From the NCBI RefSeq assembly GCF_004765605.1, contig NZ_SRLC01000001.1, forward strand, positions 744,001 to 808,000: 64,000 nt of DNA, in the 5' to 3' direction. The notes below the pieces were generated by a model, which saw only the letters and a list, made by a program, of their open reading frames with translations, made no database searches and had not been told where the DNA came from. The position numbers were made by a program, and so were the translations under genes. The number at the start of each line of letters is the position of its first letter. The first letter of the stretch is position 1. The DNA is from Hymenobacter aquaticus. GTDB taxonomy: Bacteria; Bacteroidota; Bacteroidia; Cytophagales; Hymenobacteraceae. Of the stretch, positions 19,512 through 28,022 are shown piece by piece.

Positions 19512-20909
19512 ATGCCTTTTAAGCCCCGAAATTTCCTCGCGCTGTTTTTACCACTTAGCCTGCTGGCCGCCGCCCCGGCGGCCGCGCCCACTGACGCGCT
19601 GCGGGTGTCCGACAACGGCCGCTACCTGCAAACCGCCGCCGGCAAGCCCTTTTTCTGGCTCGGCGACACCGGCTGGCTGCTCTTCAACAAGCTCAGGCGC
19701 GAAGAAGCCGAAACCTACCTCGAAGACCGCCGCCGCAAGGGCTTCAACGTCATTCAGGTGATGGTGCTGCACCAGGTGCCGGCCGTGAACGTGTACGGCG
19801 ACTCGGCCCTGGTGCGCGCCGACGTGGCTCGGCCGCTCGTCACCAAAGGCAGCGCGCCCACCGATGCGGCCCAGTACGACTTCTGGGACCATGTCGACTA
19901 CATCGTGGACCTGGCGGCCAAAAAGGGGCTGTACATGGGCCTGGTGCCGGTGTGGGGTACCAACGTGAAGGGCGGCGAAGTCAATCAGCAGCAGGCCAAA
20001 GCCTACGCCACTTTCCTGGCCGAGCGGTATAAGAATCGGCCCAATATCATCTGGCTGAACGGCGGCGACATTGCCGGCTCCGACTCGCTGAAAGTCTGGA
20101 ACGTCATCGGCAGCACGCTGAAAGCCGTCGACCCGAACCACCTGGTGACCTACCACCCGCGCGGCCGCACGCAGTCGTCGGACTGGTTTCACAACGCCAA
20201 GTGGCTGGACTTTAATATGTATCAGTCGGGGCACCGGCGCTACGCGCAGGACACCTCGCGCAACGAAAAGAAGCACTACGGCGAGGACAACTGGCGCTAC
20301 CAGCTGGTCGACAACCAGTTGAAACCGACGAAGCCGAGCATCGACGGGGAGCCGTCGTACGAGGGCATTCCGCAGGGTTTGCACGACATCACCCAACCCC
20401 GCTGGACTGATGCTGACGTGCGCCGCTACGGCTACTGGTCGGTATTCGCGGGCGCCTTCGGCTACACCTACGGGCAGAACTCGGTGATGCAGATGCACAG
20501 CGCCTTCGACAAGGGCAGCGCCTACGGCTCCTCGGAGCTGTGGTCGTCGGCCCTGAAAGCCCCAGGCGCGGCGCAGATGCAGTATCTGAAGCAATTGATG
20601 TTGTCGCGGCCCTTCTTCGAGCGGGTGCCGGATCAGTCGCTGATTGCCGGCGGAGGAGGGGAGAAGTACGAGCGGCTGTTTGGTACCCGAGGCAAGAATT
20701 ACGCCTTCGTGTACACTTACACCGGCCGCAACATCAAGGTGAACCTGGGCAAAATCAGTGGCTCGAAAGTCAAGGCCGCCTGGTACAGCCCGCGCGACGG
20801 GAAAACCACCGCCATCGGCACCTTTCCGAACAAGGGCACCCAGGAGTTCAACGCGCCCGGCGAGCCGAAACCCGGCAACGACTGGGTGCTGGTGCTGGAT
20901 GGGGTGTAA
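19512..20909 (+). CDS. GH140-type apiosidase (DUF4038 barrel), secreted
   Basis: 465 residues from ATG 19512 (MPFKPRNFLALFLPLSLLAA...). A single TIM barrel plus a small C-terminal sandwich. The opening block FFWLGDTGWLLFNKLRREEA and GFNVIQVMVLH are typical of the DUF4038/GH140 family. Predicted catalytic acids are D186 (WLNGGDIAG) and E280 (DGEPSYEG), positions very close to those established for the Bacteroides apiosidase. GH140 removes the rare branched sugar apiose from its link to galacturonate, a diagnostic step in RG-II degradation; this is the strongest single pointer to RG-II here. The stop codon TAA directly abuts a family A repeat. Confidence 0.88.
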   Translation: MPFKPRNFLALFLPLSLLAAAPAAAPTDALRVSDNGRYLQTAAGKPFFWLGDTGWLLFNKLRREEAETYLEDRRRKGFNVIQVMVLHQVPAVNVYGDSALVRADVARPLVTKGSAPTDAAQYDFWDHVDYIVDLAAKKGLYMGLVPVWGTNVKGGEVNQQQAKAYATFLAERYKNRPNIIWLNGGDIAGSDSLKVWNVIGSTLKAVDPNHLVTYHPRGRTQSSDWFHNAKWLDFNMYQSGHRRYAQDTSRNEKKHYGEDNWRYQLVDNQLKPTKPSIDGEPSYEGIPQGLHDITQPRWTDADVRRYGYWSVFAGAFGYTYGQNSVMQMHSAFDKGSAYGSSELWSSALKAPGAAQMQYLKQLMLSRPFFERVPDQSLIAGGGGEKYERLFGTRGKNYAFVYTYTGRNIKVNLGKISGSKVKAAWYSPRDGKTTAIGTFPNKGTQEFNAPGEPKPGNDWVLVLDGV

Positions 20910-21035
20910 CCTCACCCCCCGGCCCCTCTCCTTAGATGTCGCGCATCAAGCGAGGAAGGGGGAGCGAATAGTATCGTACGTCAGCTCACATCAGAACGCA
21001 CCCCTCTCCCCAAGGAGAGGGGCTGGGGGTGAGGT
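20910..21035. repeat. Family A element, complete (A2), with nested micro-palindrome
   Basis: Outer ends CCTCACCCCCCGGCCCC and GGGGCTGGGGGTGAGG are inverted. Each arm carries its own hairpin (right: CTCTCCCCAAGGAGAG). In the left arm the hairpin loop is opened by ATGTCGCGCATCAAGCGAGG. It begins immediately after the GH140 TAA. Confidence 0.85.
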
Positions 21036-21063
21036 TTACGGAATGACGACCTGAAAATTTCCA

Positions 21064-22032
21064 ATGCTCAAAACCAAAGCCGTCCGCTTCCTAACCCCGC
21101 TGCTTGGCGCGGTCCTGCTCACGGCCTGCTCGCCGGACGCGTACATGTTTACGTCCTTTCACGAGCCGGCCAATGAAGGCCTGCGCCTGCTCTACAGCTA
21201 CGACGGCTATAAGTGGCAGGATCTGAACCGCATTTTTCTGAAGCCGGAAGTTGGCCCCAGCAAGGTTATGCGCGACCCGAGCATCGCGCGCGGGCCCGAC
21301 GGCACCTACCACCTGGTCTGGACCTGCGGCTGGAAGGGCGACACGGGCTTCGGCTACGCTTCCTCGAAAGACCTGGTGCACTGGTCACCGCAGCGCTTCA
21401 TCGACGTGATGGGCCACGAGCCCACGACCGTGAACGTGTGGGCCCCGGAAATCTTCTACGACGCGCCCACCCGGCAATACCTTATCGTGTGGGCCTCGAC
21501 GATTCCGTTCCGCTTCGCGAAAGGCATCGAGGACGAGGACAACAACCACCGGCTCTACTACACCACAACCCGGGACTTCCGGACGTTTGCGCCCGCCAAG
21601 CTGTTCCTGGACCCGGGCTGGAGCGCCATCGACGCGGTGGTGGTGCCGCGCGGACCGCAGGATTACGTGCTGGTGGTGAAGGATAATACCCGGCCCATGC
21701 GCAACATCAAGGCGGCCTTTGGCCCGTCGGCGCTGGGGCCGTTTCCCAGCGTGTCGGAGCCATTCACAGGTAACTTCACCGAAGGGCCGAGCGTGCTGGC
21801 CCTGCCGGATAAGCAGTGGCTGATCTACTACGACGCCTACAAAGAAAAGCGCTTCGGCGTGATGAAAACGGCCGATTTCAAGACGTTCACCGACGTTTCT
21901 AACCAGACCAGCGTGCCACCGGGGCACAAGCACGGTACCGTGTTCATGGCGCCGCGCAAGACTTTGAAGTACCTGTTGCGCAGCGCCCCGGCGGCTCCTG
22001 CGGCAACGACCACCACGAGCGGAAATCAATGA
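21064..22032 (+). CDS. GH43-like five-bladed beta-propeller lipoprotein
   Basis: 322 residues with a lipobox (LLGAVLLTAC), so it is lipid-anchored, probably at the outer surface. Propeller motifs follow: VMRDPSIARGPDGTYHLVWT (the RDPS aspartate is the usual base of the GH43 clan), VNVWAPEIFYD (WAPE, transition-state or acid glutamate) and AIDAVVVPRG, then NFTEGPSVL. This matches clan GH-F/J-type arabinosidase or galactosidase-like enzymes, and similar proteins are seen in many pectin loci. The next gene starts in its stop codon (ATGA, 22029-22032), so the two are translationally coupled. Confidence 0.82.
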   Translation: MLKTKAVRFLTPLLGAVLLTACSPDAYMFTSFHEPANEGLRLLYSYDGYKWQDLNRIFLKPEVGPSKVMRDPSIARGPDGTYHLVWTCGWKGDTGFGYASSKDLVHWSPQRFIDVMGHEPTTVNVWAPEIFYDAPTRQYLIVWASTIPFRFAKGIEDEDNNHRLYYTTTRDFRTFAPAKLFLDPGWSAIDAVVVPRGPQDYVLVVKDNTRPMRNIKAAFGPSALGPFPSVSEPFTGNFTEGPSVLALPDKQWLIYYDAYKEKRFGVMKTADFKTFTDVSNQTSVPPGHKHGTVFMAPRKTLKYLLRSAPAAPAATTTTSGNQ

Positions 22033-24026
22033 GTAAGATGATAGCATTTTCGGACGGCGCTGGCGTTGGCGCCTCACCCCCCGGCCCCCTCTCCGAAAAA
22101 GGAGAGGGGGTGCCAGACGCGAGAATCGTTGAACGCACCCCCTCTCCTTTTCGGCGAGGGGGCCGGGGGGTGAGGCGCACACTCGCGCCGCTATTGCTTG
22201 CCCTCGGCAGCCTCGCCGCCCAGGCCCAGACCACGCCCGAAACCATCCGCTACACCGGCACTACCCTCAGCAACGTGGACTACCACCACGGCCAGCTGCG
22301 CCCCGCCATCGGGACGCACTGCCGGCAGGTGCTGCGGGCGAATCGGGAGCAGCCCAGCGCCGCCAACGGGGAGGGGTGGACCTACAACCACGCGCCGATG
22401 CTGGCCTACTGGCAGGGGCAGTTCTACTACCAGTACCTGAGCAACCCGGTGGGCGAGCATGTGCCGCCCGGCCGCACCCTGCTGCTGACGAGCAAGGACG
22501 GCTACACCTGGACCAACCCGACGGTCATTTTCCCGCCCTACAAGGTGCCCGACGGCTTCACCAAGCCCGACCAGCCCGGCAAAGTGGCCCGGAACCTGGA
22601 GGCCGTGATGCACCAGCGCGTGGGCTTCTACACCTCCAAGAAAAACCGCCTGCTGACCCTGGGCTACTACGGCGTGGCCCTCGACGCCAAGGATGACCCG
22701 AACGACGGGCAGGGCATCGGCCGGGTGGTGCGCGAGGTGCTGCCGGGCGGCAAGTTCGGGCCGATCTACTTCCTGCGCCACAACAAAACCTGGGACCAGT
22801 CGAAATCGGCCTACCCCTTCTACACGAAGAGCAAGGACAAAGGCTTCGTGGCCGCCTGCGAGGAAATACTCGCGAATCCGCTGATGATGCAGCAGATGGT
22901 GGAGGAGCAGGACCGCGACGACCAGCTCATTCCGCTGCGCAAGGAGTACAAGGCCTTCAGCTACTACCACCTGCCCGATGGCCGCGTGGTGGGCCTCTGG
23001 AAGCACGCGCTGACTACCATCAGCCCCGACGGCGGTAAAACCTGGCCCAACCCGGTCATTCGCGCCCCGCACTTCGTGAACAGCAACGCCAAAATCTGGG
23101 GCCAGCGCACCTCGGATGGGCAGTACGCCACGGTGTACAACCCCTCGGAGTTCCGCTGGCCGCTGGCCGTTTCCACGTCGCAGAACGGCCTCGACTACAC
23201 CGACCTCTGGCTGGTGCACGGCGAAATCACGCCCATGCGCTACGGCGGCAACTACAAAAGCTACGGCCCGCAGTACGTGCGCGGCATTCAGGAAGGCGAC
23301 GGGGTGCCGCCCGACAAGAAAATGTGGGTGAGCTACAGCGTGAACAAGGAAGACCTCTGGATTGCCTCGGTGCCGGTGCCCATCCGCGCCACCGCCACGA
23401 GCCACGCCAACGAGGTTTTCGCGCAAATGCCAGTAGGGCAGGAGCTGGACCAGTGGAACACCTACAGCCTGGTGCAGGCCCCGGTGGAAATCGGCCCGCT
23501 GCCCGACGGCTCCAAGGGCCTCGTGTTCAAGGATTCGGACCGCTTCGACTACGGCAAGGCCGAGCGCGTCATCCCGGAAAGCAAGCAGCTGACGGCCGAG
23601 CTGTCGGTGGTGCCCGCCCAGAACGACCACGGCCTGCTGCAAATCGAGTTTCAGGACGCCAAGGGCCAGCCCGCCGTGCAGCTCAGCTTCGACTCCACCG
23701 GCACGCTCAGCTACAAGGCCGGGGCCCGCTTCAAGGGCGTGACCAAGTACCAGGCCGGCCAGCAGCTGGATCTGAAAGTGACCCTGGACGCGCCCAACCG
23801 CACCTGCACGGTATCGGTGAACGGCGGCAAGACCAGCACCTTCATCTTCTACGCTCCAGTAGCCTCCTTCGAGCGGGTGATGCTGCGCACCGGCCCCGCC
23901 CGCCACTTCCCCACGCCCGATACGCCCGCCGATCAGGCCTACGATTTGCCCAAAGCGGGCGAGTCGGAGAAGCTGGCGGTGTTTTATGTGAAGTCGTTGA
24001 GGACCTCGGGGGCGGCGGTGAATTGA
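22029..24026 (+). CDS. Sialidase-like six-bladed propeller with C-terminal lectin-like sandwich, secreted
   Basis: 665 residues if started at the ATG overlapping the previous stop codon (ATGA). The N-terminus is MSKMIAFSDGAG, then about 35 residues encoded by a complete family A element (22071-22176), then the signal-peptide core (LAPLLLALGSLAAQAQ). GTG at 22170, at the element's outer end, is an alternative start giving VRRTLAPLLL. The mature protein has BNR/sialidase-type blades (LLLTSKDGYTW near residue 155, TTISPDGGKTWPNP near 335, STSQNGLDYTDLW near 385) and from about 490 a jelly-roll domain. In an RG-II setting it may act on a Kdo/Dha-type acid or be a lyase; no catalytic assignment is possible. 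Confidence 0.75.
   Translation: MSKMIAFSDGAGVGASPPGPLSEKGEGVPDARIVERTPSPFRRGGRGVRRTLAPLLLALGSLAAQAQTTPETIRYTGTTLSNVDYHHGQLRPAIGTHCRQVLRANREQPSAANGEGWTYNHAPMLAYWQGQFYYQYLSNPVGEHVPPGRTLLLTSKDGYTWTNPTVIFPPYKVPDGFTKPDQPGKVARNLEAVMHQRVGFYTSKKNRLLTLGYYGVALDAKDDPNDGQGIGRVVREVLPGGKFGPIYFLRHNKTWDQSKSAYPFYTKSKDKGFVAACEEILANPLMMQQMVEEQDRDDQLIPLRKEYKAFSYYHLPDGRVVGLWKHALTTISPDGGKTWPNPVIRAPHFVNSNAKIWGQRTSDGQYATVYNPSEFRWPLAVSTSQNGLDYTDLWLVHGEITPMRYGGNYKSYGPQYVRGIQEGDGVPPDKKMWVSYSVNKEDLWIASVPVPIRATATSHANEVFAQMPVGQELDQWNTYSLVQAPVEIGPLPDGSKGLVFKDSDRFDYGKAERVIPESKQLTAELSVVPAQNDHGLLQIEFQDAKGQPAVQLSFDSTGTLSYKAGARFKGVTKYQAGQQLDLKVTLDAPNRTCTVSVNGGKTSTFIFYAPVASFERVMLRTGPARHFPTPDTPADQAYDLPKAGESEKLAVFYVKSLRTSGAAVN
22071..22176. 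repeat. Family A element, complete (A3), inside coding sequence
   Basis: Best-preserved copy: two arms of about 43 bp (GCCTCACCCCCCGGCCCC inward, and its inverse at the right end) around a 28-bp core GCCAGACGCGAGAATCGTTG. Each arm carries a CTCTCC/GGAGAG-type hairpin (right arm CTCTCC/GGCGAG). It lies inside the N-terminal codons of the propeller gene. Confidence 0.88.
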
Positions 24027-24190
24027 CCTCACCCCCCGGCCCCCTCTCCTTAGGGAGAGGGGGAGCCAGACGATTCTTTCTGCACTGAAAAATGGAGCGA
24101 GGCTAAAAAATAGCCTATATCACAAACAACAAACCCACGCTGCCGTGGCTCCCCCTCTCCCGGAGGGGAGGGGGCCGGGGGGTGGGGTCC
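24027..24190. repeat. Family A element, complete (A4)
   Basis: Starts at the base after the propeller gene's TGA (CCTCACCCCCCGGCCCC...) and ends GGGGGGTGGGGTCC, 5 bp before the GH2 ATG at 24196. The core is about 70 bp and AT-rich. It fills the whole intergenic region, so any promoter or leader of the GH2 gene must lie in it. Confidence 0.85.
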
Positions 24191-24195
24191 ACCAC

Positions 24196-27102
24196 ATGCC
24201 CAAGCTCTACCCATTCCTCCTCGCCGCCCTGCTGCCCCTGGCCTCACAAGCCCAGCAGACGCAAATCCAGTACCTCTCTGGTACCGATAAAGACCACACG
24301 GTGAAGTGGAAATTTCACTGCTCCACCGGCCGCAATTCCGGCAAGTGGACCACCATCCCGGTGCCTTCCAACTGGGAGCTGCAGGGCTTCGGCAAGTACA
24401 ACTACGGCCACGCCAAGGACACCGCCCGCGGCAAGGAAGTAGGCCAGTACCGGTACGAGTTCAAGGTGCCTAAAAACTGGGACGGCAAGACCGTGAACCT
24501 CGTCTTCGACGGCGCCATGACCGATACCGAAGTACGCATCAACGGGCAGCCGGCCGGGCCGATGCACCAGGGCTCCTACTACCGCTTCAAGTACGACATT
24601 ACCAAGCTGCTCAAGCCGGGCAAAACCAACCTGCTCGAAGCCACCGTGGCCAAGCACTCGGCCAACGAGTCGGTCAACGACGCCGAGCGGCGCGGGGACT
24701 TCTGGCTGTTCGGCGGCATCTTCCGCCCGGTGTTTCTCGAAGCCCTGCCCGCCACCCACATCAGCCGCGTGGCCGTGGACGCCAAGGCCGACGGCTCCCT
24801 GCGCGCCGATGTATACACCCAGGGCAGCGGGGCCGATGAAGTCGTGGGCCAGCTTTACACGCTCGACGGGCAGAAAGCCGGCGCCGAGTTCCGCGCGGCC
24901 GTAGCCGGCAGCGCCACCACCCGCCTGCAAACTTCGCTCAATCAGGCCCGGCTCTGGACGCCCGAAACGCCCAACCTCTACCGCGTGGCCTTCACCCTGC
25001 GCAAGGGCGGGCAGCCGGTGCACGTCGTGGATAAGCGCATCGGCTTCCGCACCATGGAAGTGCGCGAGCGGGACGGCATGTACCTCAACGGCGTCAAAAT
25101 CAAGTTCAAGGGCGTCAACCGCCACTCGTTCTGGCCCACCTCGGGCCGCGTCACCAGCAAGGCCCTGAGCATTCAGGACGTGAACCTGATGCGCGACATG
25201 AACATGAACGCCGTGCGCATGGCCCACTACCCGCCCGACGACCATTTTCTGGCCGCCTGCGACTCCCTGGGCCTGATGGTGCTCGACGAAATAGCCGGCT
25301 GGCACGGCAACTACGACACGCCCACCGGCACCAAGCTCACCGAGGAAATGGTGCGCAAAGACGAAAACCACCCCAGCATCGTGGTGTGGGTGAATGGCAA
25401 CGAGGGCGGCCACAACTTCGACCTCGACCCAGTGCTCGACCGCATGGACCTGCAGCAGCGCCCCGTCATCCACGCCTGGCAGGTGTTCCGCGGCACCGAT
25501 ACCCAGCACTACATCAACTACGACTACGGCAACGGCACGCACCTGCAGGGCCACAACGTGGTGTTCCCCACCGAGTTTCTGCACGGCCTCTACGACGGCG
25601 GCCACGGCGCCGGCCTCGAAGACTACTGGGAGCAGATGTGGGCCCACCCGCGCTCGGCCGGCGGCTTCCTCTGGGACTTCTCCGACGCCGGCGTGGTGCG
25701 CACCGACAAGGGCGGCATCCTCGACACCGACGGCAACCACGGCGCCGACGGCATCCTCGGCCCCTACCGCGAAAAGGAGGGCAGCTTCTTCACCATCAAG
25801 GAAGTCTGGAGCCCTGTGTTCTTCGAGCGCCGCGAAATCACCCCGGCCTTCGACGGCACCTTCCGCGTGCAAAACCGCTTCCACTTCACCGACCTGAACC
25901 AGTGTAAGTTCACCTGGAAGTTAGTGAAGCTGCCCGGTCCCGGGGACCCCACCCCCGGCCCCTCCCCACAGGAGAGGGGAGCCAGACGCGAGAAATCGTT
26001 GAGCGCACCTCCGCACGCCAGAACGCACCCCTCTCCCGGAGGGGAGGGGCTGGGGGTGGGGTCCCTCACCGCGCCCAGCATTGCCCCCAACGGCACCTAC
26101 GGCACCCTGAAAGTGGCCCTGCCCGCCGACTGGCAGCAGCACGACGTGCTCTACCTCACCGCCAACTACCCCGACGGCCGCGAAATCTACACCTGGAGCT
26201 GGCCCATTGCCCGCCCCAGCGCCGTGGCCCAGCGCCTCATCCGCCTCGAAGGCCCCACCGCCGCCAAACTCACCGAAACCGACTCGCTCTACAACGTATC
26301 GGCCAACGGCGTGGAGCTGAGCTTCAGCCGCCGCTCGGGCCTGCTGCGCTCGGTGCGCAACGCCAAGGGCGTCATCCCGCTCACCAACGGCCCCGTGCTG
26401 GCCGAGGGCGAAACCGCCTTCGAGGGCTTGAGCCAGCGCCAGGACGGCCCGAACGTGGTCATCGAAGCCAAGTTCGGCAAGCAGAGCCGCTACCAGTCCT
26501 TGCAGTGGACGGTGTACCCCTCGGGCTGGGTGCGCCTCACGGCCAAGTACTTCCCCAAAGACTACGACTTCGCCCTGGCCGGCCTGAGCTTCAGCTACCC
26601 CGAAAAGGACGTGCGCGGCGCCCAGTGGCGCGGCGACGGGCCCTACCGCGTGTGGAAGGACCGCCTGAAAGGCACCAACCTGGGCGTGTGGACCAAAGGC
26701 TACAACGACACCAGTACCGGCGAAATGAACGGCACCCGCGGCCCCGAGTACCCCGAGTTCAAGGGCTACTACTCCAACTTCTACTGGCTCACCCTGCAGA
26801 CCACCGGCCAGCCCTTCACCGTAATCTGCGACCAGGAAGACGTGTACCTGCGCCTGTTCACGCCGCGCTTCTCGGCCACGCCCTACAACACGGCCCCGGC
26901 CTTCCCCAGCGGCCAGCTCTCCTTTATGCACGGCATCACGCCCATCGGCACCAAGTCGCAGAAAGCCGAGAACATGGGCCCGATGGGCAAAACCAACATG
27001 TACTACGACTACGGCAAAGACCCCTCGTACGCCAAGGAAATGACCCTGTACTTCGATTTTTCCGGCCAGCAGGCGCAGGAGAAGTCGGTAGGGCAGCGGT
27101 AG
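24196..27102 (+). CDS. GH2 beta-galactosidase-family enzyme carrying an in-frame family A insertion
   Basis: 968 residues from ATG 24196 (MPKLYPFLLAALLPLASQAQ); an in-frame ATG at 24145 lies in repeat A4. Sugar-binding domain about 20-190 (VPSNWELQGFGKYNYG), Ig-like domain, then a barrel with VNRHSFWPTSGR, acid/base E403 (WVNGNEGG) and nucleophile E460 (FPTEFLHG). At about residues 584-624 the protein contains PTPGPSPQERGARREKS...SPGGEGLGVG, which is the translation of a complete family A element (25944-26065) placed between two beta-strands after the barrel. Flanking sequence continues in frame (FTWKLVKLP before, TAPSIAPNGTYGTLKVALP after), so the insert length preserves the frame and the enzyme may be functional. 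Substrate unknown. Confidence 0.88.
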   Translation: MPKLYPFLLAALLPLASQAQQTQIQYLSGTDKDHTVKWKFHCSTGRNSGKWTTIPVPSNWELQGFGKYNYGHAKDTARGKEVGQYRYEFKVPKNWDGKTVNLVFDGAMTDTEVRINGQPAGPMHQGSYYRFKYDITKLLKPGKTNLLEATVAKHSANESVNDAERRGDFWLFGGIFRPVFLEALPATHISRVAVDAKADGSLRADVYTQGSGADEVVGQLYTLDGQKAGAEFRAAVAGSATTRLQTSLNQARLWTPETPNLYRVAFTLRKGGQPVHVVDKRIGFRTMEVRERDGMYLNGVKIKFKGVNRHSFWPTSGRVTSKALSIQDVNLMRDMNMNAVRMAHYPPDDHFLAACDSLGLMVLDEIAGWHGNYDTPTGTKLTEEMVRKDENHPSIVVWVNGNEGGHNFDLDPVLDRMDLQQRPVIHAWQVFRGTDTQHYINYDYGNGTHLQGHNVVFPTEFLHGLYDGGHGAGLEDYWEQMWAHPRSAGGFLWDFSDAGVVRTDKGGILDTDGNHGADGILGPYREKEGSFFTIKEVWSPVFFERREITPAFDGTFRVQNRFHFTDLNQCKFTWKLVKLPGPGDPTPGPSPQERGARREKSLSAPPHARTHPSPGGEGLGVGSLTAPSIAPNGTYGTLKVALPADWQQHDVLYLTANYPDGREIYTWSWPIARPSAVAQRLIRLEGPTAAKLTETDSLYNVSANGVELSFSRRSGLLRSVRNAKGVIPLTNGPVLAEGETAFEGLSQRQDGPNVVIEAKFGKQSRYQSLQWTVYPSGWVRLTAKYFPKDYDFALAGLSFSYPEKDVRGAQWRGDGPYRVWKDRLKGTNLGVWTKGYNDTSTGEMNGTRGPEYPEFKGYYSNFYWLTLQTTGQPFTVICDQEDVYLRLFTPRFSATPYNTAPAFPSGQLSFMHGITPIGTKSQKAENMGPMGKTNMYYDYGKDPSYAKEMTLYFDFSGQQAQEKSVGQR
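25944..26065. repeat. Family A element, complete (A5), in frame within GH2
   Basis: GACCCCACCCCCGGCCCCTC at the left and GGGGCTGGGGGTGGGGTC at the right are inverted. The core includes GCCAGACGCGAGAAATCGTT, nearly the same as the core of A3 50 positions further from any gene boundary. No stop codon occurs in the GH2 frame. Confidence 0.88.
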
Positions 27103-27124
27103 GAGAGGAACGACATTCCAGAAC

Positions 27125-27213
27125 GTCATGCTGAGCTTGCCGAAGCATCTCTACCGTTTCGTCCGGACTCGTTCAACGAAGCGGTAGAGATGCTTCGACA
27201 AGCTCAGCATGAC
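27125..27213. repeat. Family C inverted repeat (C1)
   Basis: GTCATGCTGAGCTTGCCGAA at the left end and the inverse ending AAGCTCAGCATGAC at 27213; arms of about 38 bp including GAAGCATCTCTACCG, loop about 15 bp. Lies just after the GH2 stop codon and may end its transcript. Confidence 0.8.
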
Positions 27214-27229
27214 ACGGAAGGATAGTAGC

Positions 27230-27264
27230 AGCGGGTAGTGAACCGACGAGGTTTGCTACCCGTT
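27230..27264. promoter_or_regulatory. Dyad upstream of DUF6934 gene (copy 1)
   Basis: AGCGGGTAG (27230-27238) and CTACCCGTT (27256-27264) form an inverted repeat with a 17-bp spacer. The same dyad with the same spacer recurs at 27940-27974. A -33-like TTTG is in the spacer end. Confidence 0.5.
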
Positions 27265-27283
27265 GTTTGCTTTGGTACCTTCG
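27252..27283 (+). promoter_or_regulatory. Candidate promoter of the DUF6934 pair
   Basis: TTTG (27252-27255), 20 bp, then TACCTTCG (27276-27283), one mismatch from the Bacteroidota -7 box TAnnTTTG at the correct spacing. The start codon follows after only 6 bp, so the leader would be very short. Confidence 0.5.
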
Positions 27284-27289
27284 CCGGGT

Positions 27290-27739
27290 ATGATTAATGA
27301 CCGTTACACGTTTGCAAGCTCACCCGACCTGTTGACGTTTGAGTTTGACAGCGTCGGCCCCAAAGGCACGGTCACGAAAGTCGTGCAGTACACCGAAATC
27401 AACGTCAAGGGCTTCTACAACCTCGGTTTCGGCGACAAAGAGCCCGAGTCCGGCTACATCAGCGACCTGAGCGTCACCAACAACGGCGACAGTCAGAAAG
27501 TCCTGGCTACCGTGGCCCGCACCCTGTACTTGTTTATGGAACGCCACCCCGACGCCATCGTGTTAGCCACTGGCAGTACGCAGGCCCGCACCCGCCTGTA
27601 CCGTATGGGCATCACCAACAATCTGACGGCTATTGAGCAGGATTTTGACGTACTTGGTCTGACGGACGCCGATTGGGAGCCGTTTCGCAAAAACGTCACG
27701 TACCACGCCTTTTCCGTGCGTCGAAAGCCGCAACAGTAA
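27290..27739 (+). CDS. DUF6934-family protein
   Basis: 149 residues from ATG 27290, no signal peptide. Begins MINDRYTF, with KVVQYTEI, FYNLGFGD and a middle block DSQKVLATVARTLYLFMERHP followed by VLATGSTQARTRLYRMGI. This matches the small DUF6934 family, common in Cytophagales and without known function. The region SNNGDSQKVLATV...GSTxARxRLY looks like an alpha/beta fold that handles a small ligand. The next gene, 54 residues, begins 8 bp after the stop, so the two form a unit. Not a carbohydrate enzyme; it interrupts the CAZyme series. Confidence 0.7.
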   Translation: MINDRYTFASSPDLLTFEFDSVGPKGTVTKVVQYTEINVKGFYNLGFGDKEPESGYISDLSVTNNGDSQKVLATVARTLYLFMERHPDAIVLATGSTQARTRLYRMGITNNLTAIEQDFDVLGLTDADWEPFRKNVTYHAFSVRRKPQQ

Positions 27740-27747
27740 CTACAGCC

Positions 27748-27912
27748 ATGAAAAAGACCCCGAAAGCCAAGCCCGCCAAAAAGCAGCCGGAGGTGGAATA
27801 CACCATCAATCCGGAGTTGGCTGGCAAATACGACAACCAGCCCTTGTTTCAGGACAAGGTGAACCGCGCTAACTACATCCTGAAAACGGTCGGCATTCCG
27901 AAGTTTTCGTGA
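27748..27912 (+). CDS. Small basic protein paired with DUF6934
   Basis: 54 residues, Lys-rich at the start (MKKTPKAKPAKKQPEVEYT), then INPELAGKYDNQPLFQDKVNRANYILKTVGIP. ATG 27748 is the first good start after the DUF6934 stop codon (8-bp gap). I do not recognise a named family. The arrangement of a small charged protein next to a DUF6934 protein recalls two-gene modules such as toxin-antitoxin pairs, but nothing in the sequence proves this. Confidence 0.6.
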   Translation: MKKTPKAKPAKKQPEVEYTINPELAGKYDNQPLFQDKVNRANYILKTVGIPKFS

Positions 27913-27939
27913 TTGACATAGCTTTGTTCAGCATGCAAC

Positions 27940-27974
27940 AGCGGAAAGTAAATCGTGGAGGTTTGCTGCCCGCT
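27940..27974. promoter_or_regulatory. Dyad upstream of AT-rich gene (copy 2)
   Basis: AGCGGAAAG and CTGCCCGCT with a 17-bp spacer; the spacer end and right half (GAGGTTTGCTGCCCGCTGTT) are nearly identical to copy 1 at 27249-27268. It lies about 50 bp before the start of the 28023 gene. Confidence 0.5.
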
Positions 27975-28022
27975 GTTTGTATTTTGGTGATGGACGCGCG
28001 TTTCTTGTATTAAAAATAAGCT

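Noticed and set aside
22191..24032. 613-codon minus-strand frame opposite the propeller gene
   Set aside because: No signal peptide or domain; the plus frame is coupled to the preceding gene by ATGA.
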